The notes below the pieces were generated by a model. It was not told where the DNA came from. It searched no databases and was given only the letters and a program-made list of their open reading frames with translations. A program made the position numbers and the translations under genes. Of a stretch of DNA of 64,000 nucleotides, positions 38,141 through 46,754 are shown in pieces. The number at the start of each line of letters is the position of its first letter. The stretch's first letter is position 1. This DNA comes from an uncultured Paracoccaceae bacterium (GTDB lineage Bacteria; Pseudomonadota; Alphaproteobacteria; Rhodobacterales; Rhodobacteraceae), in assembly GCA_943787985.1 (NCBI GenBank), contig CALSOO010000005.1:372001-436000 (forward strand), read 5' to 3'.

Positions 38141-39966
38141 ATATTGGCAACTGGATCGATTCCTTTAAACCTGCCGATGGCCCACCACCACGGGAGCTTG
38201 GCGCTTTTATGCGCTGGTGCTTGGCGGGATCTTGGCCAGCGCTGTGGCTGGCTGCGGCTCTGTCGGCTTTGGCTGGAGCCATGGAATCGATCACTGCGCT
38301 GATCCTTGGCATGGTCATCGACGCGACAACCTTCGGACCTGACAGCTTTTTCGACGGATCGAACTTTTGGTTGATTGCCTTAGCGATCGGGTTTTTTCTG
38401 GCAATCCGCCCGATTGCGTTTGGACTGTCTGCGGCGTCCAACTCCATCATCGTGCAGCCCAACGTCAATCCGTTGGTTCTATCGCGACTGCATCGCTGGA
38501 CCCTTGGGCAAAACATTACATTCTTCGATGACGACTTTGCGGGGCGTATTGCCCAAAAGCAGATGCAATGCGCACGGGCAGTAACGGATGTCGCGTCCGA
38601 GGCGATCAACGTTGTTGCCTTTGCACTGGCGTCTTTGTTGGGGTCTGTTTTGTTGTTGCTTGCTATTGACTGGCGGGTTGCGGCTGCGTTTTTTGTTTGG
38701 TTGATTTTGTATTTCGCACTTATCAACTGGTACTTGCCTCGTGTCCGTGTGCGGTCCGCCGAACGAGCAGGGGCGCGTGCGATGGTTTCGGGCCAAGTCG
38801 TGGATACCATCACCAACATCAAGACGGTGAAATTGTTTGCCCATTCCGATCATGAGGACCGCGCCGCACTGGGCGCAATGCAGATTTTTCGCGAAAAATC
38901 TTTGTCCTTCGGGCGGCTGTCTGCCGCATTCCGCTTTGCGTTGATGACATTGGCGGGCCTGCTGCCTGTTTTCATGCTCGGGGGCACCATCCTGATTTGG
39001 CAAGCTGGGCAAGCCACACCCGGCGATATTGTGGCTGCGGGGGCTGTGTCGATCCGCATTGCGCAAATGACGGGTTGGGTCAGTTTCACCCTTATGCAGA
39101 TCTATGCCAACATTGGTGAAATCGAAGATGGTATGCGCACTTTGACCCCCCGCGCGCGCATCGATGATGTCACTGACGCACAAGTTTTGCGGGTTCCCAA
39201 AGGCGAGATCGCGCTGAAGAACATCAGCTTTGCCTATGGACGCGGCTCGGGTGGCATTTCCGAGATTGATATGACCATCAAGGCGGGTGAAAAGCTGGGA
39301 ATTGTCGGGGCATCGGGCGCTGGTAAGTCCACATTGGTGTCCTTGCTGTTGCGCCTGTACGATCCTGAAACAGGGCATATCGAGATTGATGGAAGTGACA
39401 CCCGTCAAGTGACCCAGGAAAGCTTGCGCCGTGTCATTGCAATGGTCACGCAAGAAACGGCGATGTTCAATCGGTCTGCGCGCGACAACATTATGTATGG
39501 CCGCCCTGAGGCGGATGAAGCTGCATTAATCGATGCTGCGAAACGCGCCGAAGCGCATGACTTCATTTTGAATCTTGAAGATCACAAAGGGCGCAAAGGC
39601 TATGATGCCCATCTGGGTGAACGGGGCGTAAAACTGTCAGGCGGACAGCGCCAACGCATTGCCTTGGCCCGTGCAATTCTCAAAGACGCGCCCATTCTGG
39701 TCTTGGATGAAGCGACCAGCGCGCTCGATAGTGAGGTTGAGGCCGCTATTCAAACCGCCCTTGAGCGAGTGATGGAAGGCAAAACAGTGCTGGCCATTGC
39801 GCACCGTCTGTCGACCCTGACCGAAATGGACAGGATCATGGTTTTGGATGATGGAAAGATCATTGAAATGGGGTCCCATGATGTCCTTTTGGCCCAAGGC
39901 GGGCTGTATGCGAGCTATTGGCGGCGGCAGTCTGGCGGATTCATTCGCACAGAGGCAGCACAATGA
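38137..39966 (+). CDS. ABC exporter, membrane-ATPase half-transporter (subunit B)
   Basis: A 609-residue partner of the preceding gene with the same layout: transmembrane domain about 25-330, Walker A GASGAGKST at about 391-399, LSGGQRQR, and ILVLDEATSALD. Both subunits keep a Glu after Walker B, so neither nucleotide site looks degenerate, unlike many heterodimeric exporters. The two share strong similarity through the ATPase domains (for example DGxDxRQVxQxSLR), suggesting an old tandem duplication. Confidence 0.9.
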   Translation: MNIGNWIDSFKPADGPPPRELGAFMRWCLAGSWPALWLAAALSALAGAMESITALILGMVIDATTFGPDSFFDGSNFWLIALAIGFFLAIRPIAFGLSAASNSIIVQPNVNPLVLSRLHRWTLGQNITFFDDDFAGRIAQKQMQCARAVTDVASEAINVVAFALASLLGSVLLLLAIDWRVAAAFFVWLILYFALINWYLPRVRVRSAERAGARAMVSGQVVDTITNIKTVKLFAHSDHEDRAALGAMQIFREKSLSFGRLSAAFRFALMTLAGLLPVFMLGGTILIWQAGQATPGDIVAAGAVSIRIAQMTGWVSFTLMQIYANIGEIEDGMRTLTPRARIDDVTDAQVLRVPKGEIALKNISFAYGRGSGGISEIDMTIKAGEKLGIVGASGAGKSTLVSLLLRLYDPETGHIEIDGSDTRQVTQESLRRVIAMVTQETAMFNRSARDNIMYGRPEADEAALIDAAKRAEAHDFILNLEDHKGRKGYDAHLGERGVKLSGGQRQRIALARAILKDAPILVLDEATSALDSEVEAAIQTALERVMEGKTVLAIAHRLSTLTEMDRIMVLDDGKIIEMGSHDVLLAQGGLYASYWRRQSGGFIRTEAAQ

Positions 39967-40003
39967 GCTTTTGTATTTGCCCTTGCAGAGGTAACTGAGC
40001 GCC

Positions 40004-41221
40004 ATGAGTGAACATAAAATTATCCGCCTCGGGCATCATGGTGACGGCATTGCCGATGGACCGCTGTATGCGCCGATGACCCTTCCCGGCGAAATCGTTA
40101 CAGGCACGGTCAATGGGACCGACCTGTCTGATATTCGCATTGTGACCCCGTCATCTGATCGTGTGGCTGCGCCGTGCTCGCACTATAAATCCTGCGGCGG
40201 GTGTCAGTTGCAGCACGCCAGCGATACGTTTGTGGCAGAGTGGAAGGCCGATGTGGTGAGTCACGCTTTGGCAGCACATGGGCTGGACCCCGAAGTGCGC
40301 CCGACACTGACCTCCCCTGCGCAATCGCGCCAGCGCGCGACCTTGACCGTCAAACGGACCAAAAACGGTGCGATGGTGGGCTTTCACAGCCGTGCATCTG
40401 ACACCATGATTGAGGTGCCCAATTGCCAGCTGATCGATCCCAAGATCAAAGAAGTTTTTGACACGCTGCGCGAGCTTGCAATGATCGGAGCGAGCCGCAA
40501 AGCGCCTTTGGCCGCGACGGTGACGGTTTCGATGGACGGCATGGATGTGTCCGTCCAAGGCGGTAAACCTTTGGATGGCCCATTGCGCGGCGCGTTGGCA
40601 CAATTGTGTGACAGCACCGGGTTGGTGCGTCTGACGTGGGAAGACGAAGTGATTGCGATGCGCACGCCGCCCCGTCAGGCGTTCGGGTCTGCATTTGTCG
40701 CCCCGCCACCGGGATCGTTTTTGCAAGCAACACGGCATGGATCGAAAGCGCTTCAAGCGTTGATCAAGGAAAGCGTCGGTGACGCGCGTCGAGTCGTGGA
40801 TCTGTTTGCGGGGTGTGGTACGTTTTCGCTGCCATTGGCGGAGCATGCAGAAGTGCATGCAGTGGAATCTGACAAGCCGATGATGGATGCGCTGTATCGC
40901 GGGTGGCGCTATGCGACGGGCCTGAAGCCGGTGACCATCGAGGCGCGCGATCTGTTTCGCCGTCCATTGCTGCCTGATGAGTTGCAGCGCTTTGATGCTA
41001 TTGTTCTTGATCCACCCAGGGCTGGTGCTGTGGATCAGGTGGCAGAGATCACGCGCGCCAAGGTTCCGACCCTGAGCTATGTGTCCTGCAATCCGGTGAC
41101 ATTCGCGCGCGATGCGGCGGTGTTGACTGAATCGGGCTATGTTTTGAAATGGGTTCAGCCTGTGGATCAGTTCCGCTGGTCCTCGCATATCGAACTTGCT
41201 GCGCATTTTGTGCGTGCATAG
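40004..41221 (+). CDS. RNA uridine C5-methyltransferase, RlmD/TrmA family
   Basis: SAM-dependent 5-methyluridine methyltransferase, 405 residues. The [4Fe-4S] cluster cysteines are Cys58, Cys64 and Cys67 (CSHYKSCGGC) with Cys141 as the fourth. The SAM site is VVDLFAGCGTFSLPLAEHA, and the catalytic Cys lies in LSYVSCNPVTFARD. The N-terminal TRAM domain is short. Whether it acts on 23S rRNA or tRNA cannot be told from sequence. It stands alone after the ABC pair. Confidence 0.9.
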   Translation: MSEHKIIRLGHHGDGIADGPLYAPMTLPGEIVTGTVNGTDLSDIRIVTPSSDRVAAPCSHYKSCGGCQLQHASDTFVAEWKADVVSHALAAHGLDPEVRPTLTSPAQSRQRATLTVKRTKNGAMVGFHSRASDTMIEVPNCQLIDPKIKEVFDTLRELAMIGASRKAPLAATVTVSMDGMDVSVQGGKPLDGPLRGALAQLCDSTGLVRLTWEDEVIAMRTPPRQAFGSAFVAPPPGSFLQATRHGSKALQALIKESVGDARRVVDLFAGCGTFSLPLAEHAEVHAVESDKPMMDALYRGWRYATGLKPVTIEARDLFRRPLLPDELQRFDAIVLDPPRAGAVDQVAEITRAKVPTLSYVSCNPVTFARDAAVLTESGYVLKWVQPVDQFRWSSHIELAAHFVRA

Positions 41222-41225
41222 GAGG

Positions 41226-41253
41226 TCACACCTCGGTGATGGGGTGTGATTTA
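41226..41253 (+). terminator. Weak hairpin terminator after the RlmD-like gene
   Basis: TCACACC pairs with GGTGTGA, extended by two or three weaker pairs. Only a short TTTAT follows, so termination strength is doubtful. Confidence 0.4.
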
Positions 41254-41320
41254 TCTATGCGAAACTCAAAATTGGATGCTATGAGGCATCTCAACAATGA
41301 GTGGGCAGAGTGCGGTTTAG

Positions 41321-41821
41321 ATGAAACGTAGGAATTTGATTTTGGCAGGCTCTGCTGCATTGGCGCTGAGCGCTTGCGCCACAAAGAGCAAATTCAAAAA
41401 ATACCGCGGCCCTGAGGTGACCTATGTTGTGGTCAACAAGGGCGCGCGGGAAATGTTCTTGTTCAACAACAAGAAGGTCATCAAAAAGTATAAAATCGAC
41501 TTGGGGTTCGCCCCGATTGGCGACAAGTTCTGTGAAGGGGATGGTCGCACGCCCGAGGGCAACTATTTCATCGACCGTCGCAACCCGAACAGCAAATTCC
41601 ATCTGTCACTGGGGATTTCCTACCCCAATGCACATGATCGCGCCGAAGCGCGTGCGCTGGGTAAGCCACCGGGCGGTGACATCTTTATTCACGGTGAGTC
41701 AAAGCCATGGAAGCTGGGCCGCAATGACTGGACGTGGGGCTGTATCGCCGTACCCAATGACGAGATGGAAGACCTCTACGCCATGATTGGAAACGGGACG
41801 CCGATACAGATCATCCCTTAA
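41321..41821 (+). CDS. L,D-transpeptidase (YkuD) lipoprotein
   Basis: A 166-residue predicted lipoprotein: signal with lipobox LSAC and Cys19, then a YkuD domain (about 35-166). The catalytic pattern is FIHGE...DWTWGCIAVPND, with the His and the nucleophile Cys of the HG-x(n)-[ST]xGC motif. It should form 3-3 cross-links in peptidoglycan or attach proteins to it. It overlaps the convergent CAP-lipoprotein gene by 4 bases. Confidence 0.88.
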   Translation: MKRRNLILAGSAALALSACATKSKFKKYRGPEVTYVVVNKGAREMFLFNNKKVIKKYKIDLGFAPIGDKFCEGDGRTPEGNYFIDRRNPNSKFHLSLGISYPNAHDRAEARALGKPPGGDIFIHGESKPWKLGRNDWTWGCIAVPNDEMEDLYAMIGNGTPIQIIP

Positions 41822-42453
41822 CCGGTTGTGCCCACTGTCGGAATGTCTTCTTCATCGGTGGCGGTTTCTTCGGGATTGTCCACGCGCGCAGGCACCAGAC
41901 GTGTGGCCGCCGGATTGGCCTCGGGGATCAGTGGCGTACTGCTTGGATTTGCCATAATCATCGTCCACCAGATCTTTCCGTTGGCTTCCTGAAACCACGA
42001 AAAGCCCATGTCTGCGGCATTCTTGGACATGATTGTGCGCCGTGTATCCGGTTGCTCAAGCCATGCAGCCAGCGTTTCCAATTCGGTTTCGTAGGTTTCA
42101 GCGATGTTTTCACCAACCAGTTGGCCTGTGTATCCAACACGTTGAACACGGTCGATGGGGGACGATCCGTCTGACCCGAAGTGCCATGGACGGTTTTGAA
42201 CCGACATGTCACGGGAATGTGTTGCAGCGGCTGCGTTCAGTTGTGGGTTGAGTGCAACCGGAGCCACACCCTGCGCTTGGCGCAATGCATTCACTGAGTC
42301 GAGCATGCGAAATTGCAGCTTGCCCGCATCATTGCGCCCGATTTTATACACTTTGGACAATGGCTTACCATCTGTTCCAAGTGTCGGAGACACAGGTTGG
42401 CACGCGGCCAACGCGACCATAGCGGCCATCATAATTGCAAAAAGTCTGACCAT
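41818..42453 (-). CDS. CAP-domain (SCP-like) lipoprotein
   Basis: A 211-residue lipoprotein with lipobox LAAC (Cys18) and a CAP domain (about 50-175). Family landmarks are LNPQLNAAAATHSRDM, the HFGSDGSSPIDRVQRVGY stretch and VGENIAET. ATG 42453 is preferred because GGAG lies 8 bases upstream; GTG 42465 overlaps that site. Bacterial CAP proteins are extracytoplasmic with mostly unknown roles. The C-terminus is an acidic, Pro/Thr-rich tail. It is divergent from the second L,D-transpeptidase. Confidence 0.86.
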   Translation of the reverse strand: MVRLFAIMMAAMVALAACQPVSPTLGTDGKPLSKVYKIGRNDAGKLQFRMLDSVNALRQAQGVAPVALNPQLNAAAATHSRDMSVQNRPWHFGSDGSSPIDRVQRVGYTGQLVGENIAETYETELETLAAWLEQPDTRRTIMSKNAADMGFSWFQEANGKIWWTMIMANPSSTPLIPEANPAATRLVPARVDNPEETATDEEDIPTVGTTG

Positions 42454-42621
42454 TTTTGGCTCCACTCGAAAAACATGTTACTCTCGCATAGCGCGGGCGG
42501 CGTTGCATTTCAAACGCACATCGGCGTGAGCCTGCCAAATGACGGTTGTTTGATTTGCGACTGAGGCTTTGGCGCAATAAAAAGTGCGCAAAGCAGTCGT
42601 AAAAGCTATGGAGAGACAAGA

Positions 42622-43215
42622 ATGTCCAAGAAGCTATTTGAAGCCCCTACGCGTCGCGCGTTTCTGGCGGGGTCCGCCGCGCTGATCGGGGCGCCCGCCA
42701 TCGCGCAAAATACATTGGCCGGTCAGGCAGAACGCGATCCGACCCTGTCTGTGCGCCGTAACATTTCCAGCTTTCGCACGCTGGACTGGCGCCCGTATTT
42801 CACCAATTTGAACAAAGGCGCGATCCTCGTCGATATCGACAGCCGCGCCGTTCATTACTGGAGTGAGGACGAAGCGACCTATAAACTATACCCTTCCAGC
42901 GTTCCGCTGACGGATGATCTGACACGTCGCGGCCGTACCGTGATCACTCAAAAGGTGGACGGACCAAGCTGGCGTCCGACGCCTTCTATGCTGAAACGGA
43001 ACCCCGAGTGGCCCAAGTTCATCGGACCTGGTCCTGAAAACCCGTTGGGCACGCACGCGCTTTATCTGAGCTGGACGTACTACCGTATCCACGGCACGCA
43101 CGACACGCGCAAGATCGGTCGCAAGTCCTCAAACGGTTGCATCGGCTTGTATAACGAGCACATTGCAGAGCTGTTCGAGAAGGCAAAAGTAGGCACACAA
43201 GTGTTGCTTATTTGA
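42622..43215 (+). CDS. L,D-transpeptidase (YkuD) with Tat-type leader
   Basis: A 197-residue exported protein. TRRAFLAGSAALIG at 10-23 is a twin-arginine-type signal with an ALA-like cleavage near APAIAQ. The YkuD domain is at about 60-197 and has IHGTHDTRKIGRKSSNGCIG, the complete HG-x-SxGC catalytic motif, followed by LYNEHI. It belongs to the larger YbiS/ErfK-like group that anchors proteins or makes 3-3 cross-links. ATG 42622 follows GGAGAGA. Confidence 0.9.
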   Translation: MSKKLFEAPTRRAFLAGSAALIGAPAIAQNTLAGQAERDPTLSVRRNISSFRTLDWRPYFTNLNKGAILVDIDSRAVHYWSEDEATYKLYPSSVPLTDDLTRRGRTVITQKVDGPSWRPTPSMLKRNPEWPKFIGPGPENPLGTHALYLSWTYYRIHGTHDTRKIGRKSSNGCIGLYNEHIAELFEKAKVGTQVLLI

Positions 43216-43317
43216 CGACATTGTGTCGTATCAACCTAACCAGTACCCAAACTGCATTTGCATTCGCAGCAAAAGGCTGGTTAGACAAACTCACTAAGTA
43301 AGTCTTGGGTGTACATT

Positions 43318-43330
43318 GGCACTGTTGCCG
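43318..43330 (+). promoter_or_regulatory. Shared 13-mer upstream element, copy 1
   Basis: GGCACTGTTGCCG begins exactly 37 bases before ATG 43355 and contains the small inverted repeat GGCA-CTGT-TGCC. An identical copy lies at the same distance before the paralogous gene. Confidence 0.55.
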
Positions 43331-43354
43331 ATGTGCCATTTCTGGAGGTCAAAA

Positions 43355-43534
43355 ATGAAAAAATTCGTACTCGCCGCTGCATTGACAGCCGCAGCATCCA
43401 CAGCTTTCGCTGGCGCACCTGCTGGTCCGATCATCGAAGCACCAGTCATCGTAGAAGAAACAGGTTCTTCTTCCGGTGGCATCGTGCTTCCATTGATCTT
43501 GTTGGCTTTGGTAGCAGCTGCTGTTGCTGACTAA
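43355..43534 (+). CDS. Small exported/membrane protein, tandem paralogue 1
   Basis: A 59-residue protein that I do not recognise by name. The N-terminal 19 residues (MKKFVLAAALTAAASTAFAG) form a textbook signal peptide with AFA cleavage. A short acidic, Pro-rich spacer and a Ser/Gly patch (SSSGG) follow, then a hydrophobic helix IVLPLILLALVAAAVAD that ends the protein. GGAGG sits 6 bases before ATG 43355, and a strong terminator follows the stop, so it looks like a well-expressed single-gene unit. The mature product would be about 40 residues, membrane-bound. Confidence 0.82.
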   Translation: MKKFVLAAALTAAASTAFAGAPAGPIIEAPVIVEETGSSSGGIVLPLILLALVAAAVAD

Positions 43535-43556
43535 GCAATAGTCGGTTTCGACAAAG

Positions 43557-43589
43557 AAAAAGGTGGTGCTTCTGGCGCCGCCTTTTTTT
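43557..43589 (+). terminator. Intrinsic terminator after small-protein gene 1
   Basis: AAAAAGGTGGTGC pairs with GCGCCGCCTTTTT (with G-U pairs) around a short loop and ends in seven T residues. Confidence 0.85.
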
Positions 43590-43729
43590 GTGTCTTGTGT
43601 GTATTTTGCGGGCAGTTGGATTTGCCGCCTGTTTCGCGAAATTGTTGCATCTTGCAGTTTAACTTTATTTGCGCTTCCATATGGGTGTCTGTCTAATCAA
43701 AGGCACGTAACTAGACACGAGCACATTTC

Positions 43730-43742
43730 GGCACTGTTGCCG
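43730..43742 (+). promoter_or_regulatory. Shared 13-mer upstream element, copy 2
   Basis: GGCACTGTTGCCG is identical to copy 1 and again begins exactly 37 bases before the start codon, ATG 43767. The flanks differ. Confidence 0.55.
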
Positions 43743-43766
43743 TTTTGGGGTTCCTGGGGGAATAAA

Positions 43767-43946
43767 ATGAAAAAATTCGTACTTGCTGCTGCGTTGACAG
43801 CGGCCGCGTCCACAGCATTCGCTGGCTCACCAGCTGATCCAGAAGTTGAACCGCCGCTGATCGAAACAGAAGCCAGCTCTTCGTCGGGTGGCATCGTGCT
43901 GCCACTGATCTTGCTGGCCTTGGTTGCTGCTGCCGTCGCAGACTAA
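43767..43946 (+). CDS. Small exported/membrane protein, tandem paralogue 2
   Basis: A second 59-residue protein with an identical signal peptide (first 20 residues) and a nearly identical C-terminal half (SSSSGG then IVLPLILLALVAAAVAD). Only the spacer differs, here SPADPEVEPPLIETEA. DNA is also similar between the copies, but with many silent changes, so the duplication is not recent or is held by selection on the protein. GGGGGA precedes the ATG. Own terminator downstream. Function unknown. Confidence 0.82.
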   Translation: MKKFVLAAALTAAASTAFAGSPADPEVEPPLIETEASSSSGGIVLPLILLALVAAAVAD

Positions 43947-43964
43947 GTCTGAAGATCGTGAATG

Positions 43965-43999
43965 GAAAAAAGGCGGTGCAGGAATGCGCCGCCTTTTTT
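43965..43999. terminator. Intrinsic terminator between small-protein gene 2 and hemH
   Basis: AAAAAAGGCGGTGC pairs with GCGCCGCCTTTTTT with a 7-base loop. The A- and T-runs allow it to act in both directions, serving the convergent hemH as well. Confidence 0.85.
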
Positions 44000-44037
44000 G
44001 CAGTTGGAAAGTTGATTTGGCCTTAAGGCCTGAGACC

Positions 44038-45111
44038 TTAGTCCAGCCATCCTTTGAGGTTGTCCTCGATAACGCTGCTCAGGGCTGCGATATGTGGGCC
44101 ATCATCGTTGAGGCAGGGGATATAGGTAAAGCGCTCACCTCCAGCCTCCTCAAAGCTCTCTTTGATCTCTTCGTTGATCTCTTCGAGTGTTTCGATGCAA
44201 TCCGCAGAGAAGGCAGGCGCGCACACTGCGATGTTCTTTTTGCCAGCCTCTGCCAAACGCGCGACTTCTTCGACAGTGTAGGGCTGCAACCACTCCTCTG
44301 GCCCGAACTTGGACTGGAAGGTCGTTTTGATTTCTGTGTCTTCCCAGCCCAAACGCTCCTTGAGCAGGCGCGTCGTTTTCTGGCACTGGCAGTGGTAGGG
44401 GTCGCCCTCCATCAGATAGCGGATCGGCACACCGTGATACGAGCACACCAGAATGTCTGGCCGCGTTTCCAGGTTTTCATAGGCGCGCTCAATGGATTGC
44501 GCCAAAGCGTCGATATACTTGGGGTTTTCAAAATAGGGCTGGACCGTCCGCGTCGTCGGTTGCCATTTTTCCAGCATCAAGGCGCGAAAGAATTCATCAT
44601 TCGCCGTGGCTGACGTGGCGCCCGCGTAATGTGGGTAAAGTGGGAAAAACAGGATTTTCTGGCATCCCGCCTCTGTCATCGCCCGCACTTTGGATTTTGT
44701 GGACGGGTTGCCGTAGCGCATGCAGAAATCAACCACCACCTGATCGCCGTAGCGGGCTTGCATGGATTCTTTTATCTTTTTGGTCTGTGCTTTGGTGATC
44801 GTCATCAAAGGGCTTTCGCCGTCGACCTCGTTCCAGATTGATTTGTATGCGGCGCCGGATGAAAAGGGGCGTTTCGTCAGAATGATCAACTGCAACAATG
44901 GCTGCCAGATCCACGCAGAGTAGTCGATGACCCGCTTGTCCGACAGAAATTCGTTCAGATACCGGCGCATGGACCAATAGTCATAATTGTCTGGCGTCCC
45001 AAGGTTGGCCAGCAGAATTCCAACGCGCGGCGCCGGGAGCTTCGGGTGGTCCGCCTCAGCGTGCACGGGGCATTTAGCATCTTTTGTCGCGTCGAGCATT
45101 TGTTTGTCCAT
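44038..45111 (-). CDS. hemH: Ferrochelatase
   Basis: Inserts ferrous iron into protoporphyrin IX, the last step of haem synthesis. The 357-residue protein has LLANLGTPDN near the N-terminus, FPLYPHYAGATSA in the porphyrin site, the catalytic His in CSYHGVPIRY, and FQSKFGPEEWLQPYT typical of the family. A Cys cluster (CHCQCQ) at about 240 is present; an iron-sulfur cluster is possible but not shown. Monocistronic between two convergent or unrelated neighbours. Confidence 0.96.
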   Translation of the reverse strand: MDKQMLDATKDAKCPVHAEADHPKLPAPRVGILLANLGTPDNYDYWSMRRYLNEFLSDKRVIDYSAWIWQPLLQLIILTKRPFSSGAAYKSIWNEVDGESPLMTITKAQTKKIKESMQARYGDQVVVDFCMRYGNPSTKSKVRAMTEAGCQKILFFPLYPHYAGATSATANDEFFRALMLEKWQPTTRTVQPYFENPKYIDALAQSIERAYENLETRPDILVCSYHGVPIRYLMEGDPYHCQCQKTTRLLKERLGWEDTEIKTTFQSKFGPEEWLQPYTVEEVARLAEAGKKNIAVCAPAFSADCIETLEEINEEIKESFEEAGGERFTYIPCLNDDGPHIAALSSVIEDNLKGWLD

Positions 45112-45153
45112 CTGGTGTCCCTAAGGGGTGAAATAAACGCTTTTGGTCCAAGG

Positions 45154-45972
45154 TCAATCTGACAGCGGTTTTTCCTCGGTTCCCAAGGCATCCGCGAGGC
45201 GCGCAGCGGCGGATCCTCGGCGGAGTGGTTTGGGCTGGGTTTCGTCTGGCGCCCATCCTGTGAGTATCAAGATTTCAAAGGTGGCCGTGATGCCGCCTGT
45301 GTCGTTCGGAAAGGTCTGTTTATACAGAGTGTCCGCCATTTCAAAGACTGCGCGCCGTGTCGGTTTTTGCAAGCGCCCTGTCAGGGCGTTGGCTTCCCCC
45401 ATGTGTCGCAGATCATGCATGAGGTGCCAGATATCGCGGTAGCTCACGGTCAATGGCAGCACATCAGCTACGGGCAGTGCAAATCCGGCCCGTTGCAACA
45501 AGCCACCCATGTCGCGCAACTCACCCATTGGAGCAATGCGCGGTGATAGCCCGCCCGTAACGCTTACTTCGGCTTGTCCAAGACACGCGCGCAGTTCGTG
45601 TAGCGTCTGCCCTCCGAAGCTGGCAGCAAGAAACATGCCGTCTTTTTGCAGTGCACGTTTGCATTGAATCAGTTGCCCGACGGGATCGTTTGCCCAATGC
45701 AAAGACATCGCATGGATCACAAGGTCGTGTGTGTTTTGGGCCAGGTCGAGCGTGTTTGCGTCTGTCGTAAGGTCCGCGTTCACAAGCAACGGGGTCCAGA
45801 TATCAGGAAATCCGCTTACAATCGCTGGCTTGGTAAACGTCCTGTTAACCATCGAGAGGCGATCATGGACGTCTTCCATCACAGCGTGATGCAGGAACAT
45901 CGCGTCGCTTGTGGCGCGCGCGCGGCGGCGTGTCAGCGCATGAGAATCAGTAAGGGTTTTTGAACCTGTCAT
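45154..45972 (-). CDS. Class I SAM methyltransferase-like protein (BioC/NDUFAF5-like)
   Basis: A 272-residue protein starting at ATG 45972. The fold segments fit a class I methyltransferase (MSLHWANDPVGQLIQCKRAL and DGMFLAASFGGQTLHELR are typical of the BioC/NDUFAF5 group). The usual glycine-rich motif I (DxGxGxG) is not evident, reading IVSGFPDIWTPLLVNADL, so SAM binding may be altered. In mitochondria the relative hydroxylates an arginine of complex I. Function here is unknown. Divergent from comF, with 14 bases between starts. Confidence 0.72.
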   Translation of the reverse strand: MTGSKTLTDSHALTRRRARATSDAMFLHHAVMEDVHDRLSMVNRTFTKPAIVSGFPDIWTPLLVNADLTTDANTLDLAQNTHDLVIHAMSLHWANDPVGQLIQCKRALQKDGMFLAASFGGQTLHELRACLGQAEVSVTGGLSPRIAPMGELRDMGGLLQRAGFALPVADVLPLTVSYRDIWHLMHDLRHMGEANALTGRLQKPTRRAVFEMADTLYKQTFPNDTGGITATFEILILTGWAPDETQPKPLRRGSAAARLADALGTEEKPLSD

Positions 45973-45986
45973 GAGGCACACATAGA

Positions 45987-46718
45987 ATGGCGCACCCCGC
46001 ATTTCAAACGGCAGTCAGCCTGATTTACCCGCCACGCTGCCTCACATGCGGTGGTATGGTCGAAAGTGACTTTGGACTTTGCGGTCCATGTTGGCGTGAT
46101 ACGTCCTTTTTGGGGGCGTCCGGTTGCGATGGATGTGGCGCTCCGCTGCAAGGTGGTTCAGGCGATATCGTCGAGTGTTGTGACGATTGCCTCACAATTC
46201 CAAGACCTTGGAGCCAGGGGCGTGCTGCCATGCTTTACAAGGGGACCGGGCGTAAACTGGTTTTGGCCCTCAAGCACAGTGACCGTCAGGACGTGGCGCG
46301 TCCGGCTGGTTTGTGGTTGGCGAACGCGGTCCGTGACATAGTGACCCCCACAACGCTGATTGCCCCTGTTCCGCTGCATTGGATGCGCTTGCTAAAGCGG
46401 CGCTACAACCAGTCGGCGTTGCTGGCGCAGTCCCTCTCCAAGCAGTTGGTGTTGTCGTGGTGCCCTGATTTGCTGCAACGCCCGATGCGGACTGCTTCCC
46501 TTGATGGTCACAGCCGGGATGCGCGCTTTGCGATGCTTCAAAACGCAATCGCGCCACATCCGAAACGCAAGCACCGCATGGCGGGGCGGCATGTCCTGTT
46601 GGTTGATGATGTGATGACGACCGGTGCGACTTTGGCGGCCGCTGCGGATGCCTGCCTTGCCTCCGGCGCACGGGACGTGAGTGTTGTGGTACTGGCGCGC
46701 GCGATCAAAGATGCCTAA
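45987..46718 (+). CDS. ComF-family phosphoribosyltransferase-like protein
   Basis: A 243-residue protein with an N-terminal Cys-rich zinc-ribbon region (PPRCLTCGG, LCGPCW, CDGCG, CCDDC) and a C-terminal phosphoribosyltransferase fold with the PRPP loop VLLVDDVMTTGATL at about 205-218. ComF proteins support DNA uptake in naturally competent bacteria. In Rhodobacterales homologues are tied to gene transfer agent recipient ability, as well as competence in general; the link here is inference. Confidence 0.9.
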   Translation: MAHPAFQTAVSLIYPPRCLTCGGMVESDFGLCGPCWRDTSFLGASGCDGCGAPLQGGSGDIVECCDDCLTIPRPWSQGRAAMLYKGTGRKLVLALKHSDRQDVARPAGLWLANAVRDIVTPTTLIAPVPLHWMRLLKRRYNQSALLAQSLSKQLVLSWCPDLLQRPMRTASLDGHSRDARFAMLQNAIAPHPKRKHRMAGRHVLLVDDVMTTGATLAAAADACLASGARDVSVVVLARAIKDA

Positions 46719-46754
46719 GTCTTTTTGCAACGCAAGATGACCAAGGACCTGCAC

